Source: Candidatus Fermentibacterales bacterium (GTDB lineage Bacteria; Fermentibacterota; Fermentibacteria; Fermentibacterales; JAFGKQ01). From it: a DNA stretch of 8,936 nt. How positions within the stretch are numbered: the first letter of the stretch is position 1; each line of letters begins with the position of its first letter. Below are positions 6,078 through 8,936 of the stretch, one piece after another. Under the pieces are notes generated by a model, which was not told the DNA's origin, searched no databases, and saw nothing but the letters and a program-made list of their open reading frames with translations. The translations under genes were made by a program, and so were the position numbers. The stretch lies in assembly GCA_016928495.1 (NCBI GenBank), contig JAFGKQ010000299.1, forward strand, positions 1 to 8,936. Reading direction: 5' to 3'.

Positions 6078-8936
6078 ATGCTGACTCCTTTCTCTGGCTC
6101 CCGCAGGAAGTCGAAGAAGAACCGGGGGAAGACGGACGAGAATCCCGAAGAGCTGTCCCCGGCCGGCAGTGACGCTTCCGTAGTTCCTCAGCAGGACCAG
6201 CCCGCTCCACCTACCGAACCGGCCATTCCACCAGATTCCCGGGAAGATAGCGCGCAGGCCGCCGGAGAGCCGCTCTGCGTCCAGGCCTCCAGAGGAGTCG
6301 TCGCGCCCACCCCCGAGGACATCAGGAAGGTCAGGATGGCCCTGCTCGAGAGCGACGAGCGCCTGGGAGCGATCATCTTCACGCTCAGCGGCTCGGCGCT
6401 CTTCCTCTGCGACTCTCAGGACCAGATCCTGTTCAGCTGGATCAGTCCCGATCTGCGTGCCGAGCTGGGCCTCCAGCCCCGGGCAGGCGAGTCCACGCTG
6501 GAGGGAGTCCTGAGCGCGGACGCCGACAGGATCCGCAGGGCTGCGATCGACAGGACCCGGGAGACCGGGAAGCCGCAGTGGTGCGAGATACCGGTGGATC
6601 TGGGCAAGAGAGGAACCAGGTGGCTGGATCTCCACGTCACTCCAGTCGAGCGCCCTGACGGCTCGGCCTGCCTCATAGCAACCTGCTTCAGGGACGTGAC
6701 GGAGCGCCACGAGCTCCGGCAGCAGGCCGAGGGCAACCTCTCCAAGCTGGAAGCCACGCTCGAGTGCACCACTGACGGCTTCCTCGTCCTCGGGCCCGAC
6801 GGAGGAGTGGAGGACTTCAACACGCGGTTCCTGGAGATGTGGAAGCTGAGGGAGAGCCAGGTCAGGGGCCGCAACAACGTGAAGGTCCTCGAGGATGTCC
6901 TGGCGGGCATCAGGAACCCTGACGGCTACCTTCGGGACACCATGAAGTGCATAGACCACCCGGATGAGCCAAGAGTGGACCTGGTCGAGCTGAAGGACGG
7001 CCGGGTCTTCGAGCGCCACTCCCACCCGAGAGTCCTCGACGGCGCCTTTGCAGGGAGAGTGATCAGCTTCAGGGACACTACCGAGAGCAGGAAGCTGAAC
7101 GACGAGCTCTCGAGGTCACGCGAGATGCTGCAGCTGGTCATGGACTGCATTCCGGAGGGCATCTTCTGGAAGGACACGGAGTCGAGATTCCTGGGCTGCA
7201 ACAGGAAGTTCATGGAGCTCAACCGGATCGGGTCCGCCGGGGATATGATGGGCCGCAGGGGCTCGGAGCTCGGCTGGGACGAGCAGAAGGTCGTTCTCCT
7301 GGAGAAGCTCGACCGGGAGGTGATCGAGTCCGGAGAGCCTCAGCCTCCCGTGGCGGTAAGAGAGACAGACACGGAGGGTCGGGATGTCTGGCTCGAGGTG
7401 GCGAAGCTCCCCATCAGGGACCATTCCGGCAAGGTAGTGGGCGTCATAGGCACGATGCAGGACGTCTCGGCAATGAAGCGGGACGAGGAGGCCCTTCGCG
7501 AGAGCGAGGAGAAGTACAGGACGCTCGTCGAGAGGGCCAGTGACGGGATCACCATCATCCAGGACCGCGTGGTCGTCTACGTCAACCCTCGCCTTGCAGA
7601 GATGTCGGGCTGCTCGGTCGAGGAGATAGTCGGCTGCGACTTCTCGAAGTTCATCCATCCCGACAACTCGGAGAACCTGGACAGGATCTACAGGGCAAGG
7701 ATGGACGGGGGCGAGGCCCCGCCCGTATACGAGGCCGTCCTCATCGACACGAACGGCGATCGGGTCTTCGTCGAGATCAATGCCGGCATCATCTCCTACC
7801 GGGGAAGGCCAGCGGACATGGTCATCGTGCGTGACGTGTCCGAGAGGCGCAAGGTCCAGGAGTCTCTCAGGGAGAGCGAGGAGTTCAGCCGGACCGTCAT
7901 CGAGAACTCGCCCGTGGGCATCTCCGTCAGGGACGGGACCGGTAGGCTGCTTCTCGTGAATGACGCCTGGAAGAAGATATGGGCCATGACCGAGGAGGAC
8001 GTCAGGGCAGAGCTCGAGGCCGAGGGGACCATTCTGAGAGACTCGCCCTCCGATACCTATCTTGGGGACCATCTCAAGAGGGTGCAGAACGTCTACAGGG
8101 CGGGCGGTGACTACTACGTCCCCGAGATCGAGATCCCCTCCCCCAGGTCCGGGGCGGCCAAGTGGATTGCCCATCACTTCTACGCGATTCAGGACGACGA
8201 TGGGAACGTGGTCAGGGTGGTGATACTCACCGAGGACATCACCAACCGCAAGGACACCCTCCAGGCCCTGAGCGAGAGCGAGACGAAGTACAGGACGCTG
8301 ACCGACAACATCCCCGTGGGCCTGTTCAGGACCACCGCAGACAGGAGAGGCCGGATGCTCTCCTCGAACGTCGCGATGGCAACGATGTTCGGCTACGATC
8401 TGGACGAGATGGAGGCAGTCTCGGTAGCCACCCTCTACGATGACTACGACGACAGGACCAGGCTCCTGGAGGTGCTGGCCAGGGAGGGCAGGATCGAGAA
8501 CTACGAGGTCCTGTTCAAGCGCAAGGACGGGAGCCACTTCTGGGGATCGGTCTCGGCCCACGCCGTTCGGGACGAGAAGGGCAGCATCCAGTTCATAGAC
8601 GGTACCATCAGCGATATCACCGAGCGGAGAAGCGCTTCGGACGGTCTACGGGAGAGCCTGGAGAGACTCCAGAACACCATCGAGGGCACCGTGAGCGCGA
8701 TGGCTGCCATGGTCGAGATGAAGGACCCCTACACTGCCGGTCATCAGAAGAGGGTGGCGGACCTCGCCTGCGCCATCGCGAGGGAGATGGAGCTCGACGA
8801 GGACACGATCGTCGGCATCAGGCTGGCCGGTGTCATTCACGACCTGGGGAAGATCTGCGTGCCGGCTGAGATACTGAGCAAGCCGGGGACCATCACGGAC
8901 ATCGAGATGAACATGATCAAGACACATCCTCAGGCC
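6078..8936 (+). CDS. Six-PAS HD-GYP regulator, probable cyclic-di-GMP phosphodiesterase (3' end beyond window)
   Basis: The frame is open for 953 codons to the window edge without a stop. Residues about 1-75 are charged and rich in Pro, Gln, Glu and Ser, probably disordered. Six PAS sensor domains follow, at about 93-209, 225-341, 347-469, 476-594, 600-727 and 734-853. Each ends with a variant of the DxTERR/DVSERR signature and several begin with an ESEEKYRTL-type linker helix. From about 866 comes an HD-GYP domain: YTAGH with His889, then HDLGK at 921-925 (metal ligands His921 and Asp922), then ILSKPG, and THPQA at the edge. The GYP signature itself would lie just outside, so roughly 100 residues are missing. 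HD-GYP proteins degrade cyclic-di-GMP to pGpG or GMP, which is the likely output; a degenerate or cGAMP-acting version cannot be excluded. No membrane segment is seen, so sensing is cytoplasmic. ATG 6078 is preceded by GGGAGG (6065-6070) at seven bases, and an in-frame TAG lies directly upstream (6075-6077). Confidence 0.94.
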   Translation, partial: MLTPFSGSRRKSKKNRGKTDENPEELSPAGSDASVVPQQDQPAPPTEPAIPPDSREDSAQAAGEPLCVQASRGVVAPTPEDIRKVRMALLESDERLGAIIFTLSGSALFLCDSQDQILFSWISPDLRAELGLQPRAGESTLEGVLSADADRIRRAAIDRTRETGKPQWCEIPVDLGKRGTRWLDLHVTPVERPDGSACLIATCFRDVTERHELRQQAEGNLSKLEATLECTTDGFLVLGPDGGVEDFNTRFLEMWKLRESQVRGRNNVKVLEDVLAGIRNPDGYLRDTMKCIDHPDEPRVDLVELKDGRVFERHSHPRVLDGAFAGRVISFRDTTESRKLNDELSRSREMLQLVMDCIPEGIFWKDTESRFLGCNRKFMELNRIGSAGDMMGRRGSELGWDEQKVVLLEKLDREVIESGEPQPPVAVRETDTEGRDVWLEVAKLPIRDHSGKVVGVIGTMQDVSAMKRDEEALRESEEKYRTLVERASDGITIIQDRVVVYVNPRLAEMSGCSVEEIVGCDFSKFIHPDNSENLDRIYRARMDGGEAPPVYEAVLIDTNGDRVFVEINAGIISYRGRPADMVIVRDVSERRKVQESLRESEEFSRTVIENSPVGISVRDGTGRLLLVNDAWKKIWAMTEEDVRAELEAEGTILRDSPSDTYLGDHLKRVQNVYRAGGDYYVPEIEIPSPRSGAAKWIAHHFYAIQDDDGNVVRVVILTEDITNRKDTLQALSESETKYRTLTDNIPVGLFRTTADRRGRMLSSNVAMATMFGYDLDEMEAVSVATLYDDYDDRTRLLEVLAREGRIENYEVLFKRKDGSHFWGSVSAHAVRDEKGSIQFIDGTISDITERRSASDGLRESLERLQNTIEGTVSAMAAMVEMKDPYTAGHQKRVADLACAIAREMELDEDTIVGIRLAGVIHDLGKICVPAEILSKPGTITDIEMNMIKTHPQA
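7500..7526 (+). repeat. PAS linker repeat, copy A
   Basis: These 27 bases encode ESEEKYRTL at residues 475-483, the helix leading into PAS domain 4. They match the stretch at 8274-8300 at 24 of 27 positions, with only one coding change (Glu to Thr). The likeness is higher than between the PAS domains themselves. Confidence 0.6.
8274..8300 (+). repeat. PAS linker repeat, copy B
   Basis: These 27 bases encode ESETKYRTL at residues 733-741, the helix leading into PAS domain 6, and form a near-identical pair with 7500-7526. A third, more diverged copy (ESEEFSRTV) precedes PAS domain 5 at about residue 599. Confidence 0.6.

Noticed and set aside
6000-8561. Long minus-strand open frames (6000-7025 and 7116-8561) across the PAS/HD-GYP gene
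   Set aside because: They are antisense shadows: their translations are low-complexity and rich in Leu, Val, Asp, Pro and Arg with no domain, whereas the plus strand encodes recognisable PAS and HD domains throughout.

Overview
The window looks like a stretch of chromosome from a GC-rich, probably uncultured bacterium. Hand-counted lines give about 55% GC in the left gene and about 63% in the right gene. An exported repeat protein with a C-terminal secretion-sorting type domain, a many-PAS HD-GYP regulator, and heavy use of the AGG arginine codon despite high GC point to the Fibrobacteres-Chlorobi-Bacteroidetes neighbourhood, for example Fermentibacteria, Eisenbacteria or WOR-3-like lineages. 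That placement is inference; there is no rRNA or other marker gene here.

Left part, minus strand, in transcription order: an MFS transporter gene (3480 to 2251) broken by one in-frame TAG, then a tRNA-Asn(GTT) with its own good promoter and an encoded CCA end, then a 613-residue exported protein (2027 to 186). The exported protein carries seven DxDxDG/WWEN repeats, which predicts a calcium-binding seven-bladed beta-propeller, and ends in a cell-surface sorting-type domain. Positions 1-185 hold no convincing gene, only a weak inverted repeat.

Right part, plus strand, divergent from the transporter: a FlK-like hotdog acyl-CoA thioesterase (3619-4038) and, 37 bases later and probably co-transcribed, an M3-family oligoendopeptidase F (4076-5896) with an intact HEAGH zinc site. 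After a 181-base gap with a plausible promoter comes a very long open frame (6078 to the window end) that has no stop in the window. It encodes a soluble protein with six tandem PAS domains and the first half of an HD-GYP domain, so it is probably a cyclic-di-GMP phosphodiesterase cut off by the window edge.

I see no defence island, mobile element, CRISPR array or clearly new multi-gene system. The genes look like unrelated housekeeping, transport, surface and signalling functions. The points most worth following are the amber codon inside an otherwise intact transporter, the exclusive use of TAG as stop by all four complete genes, odd translation-start architecture at two genes, and the size of the PAS array.
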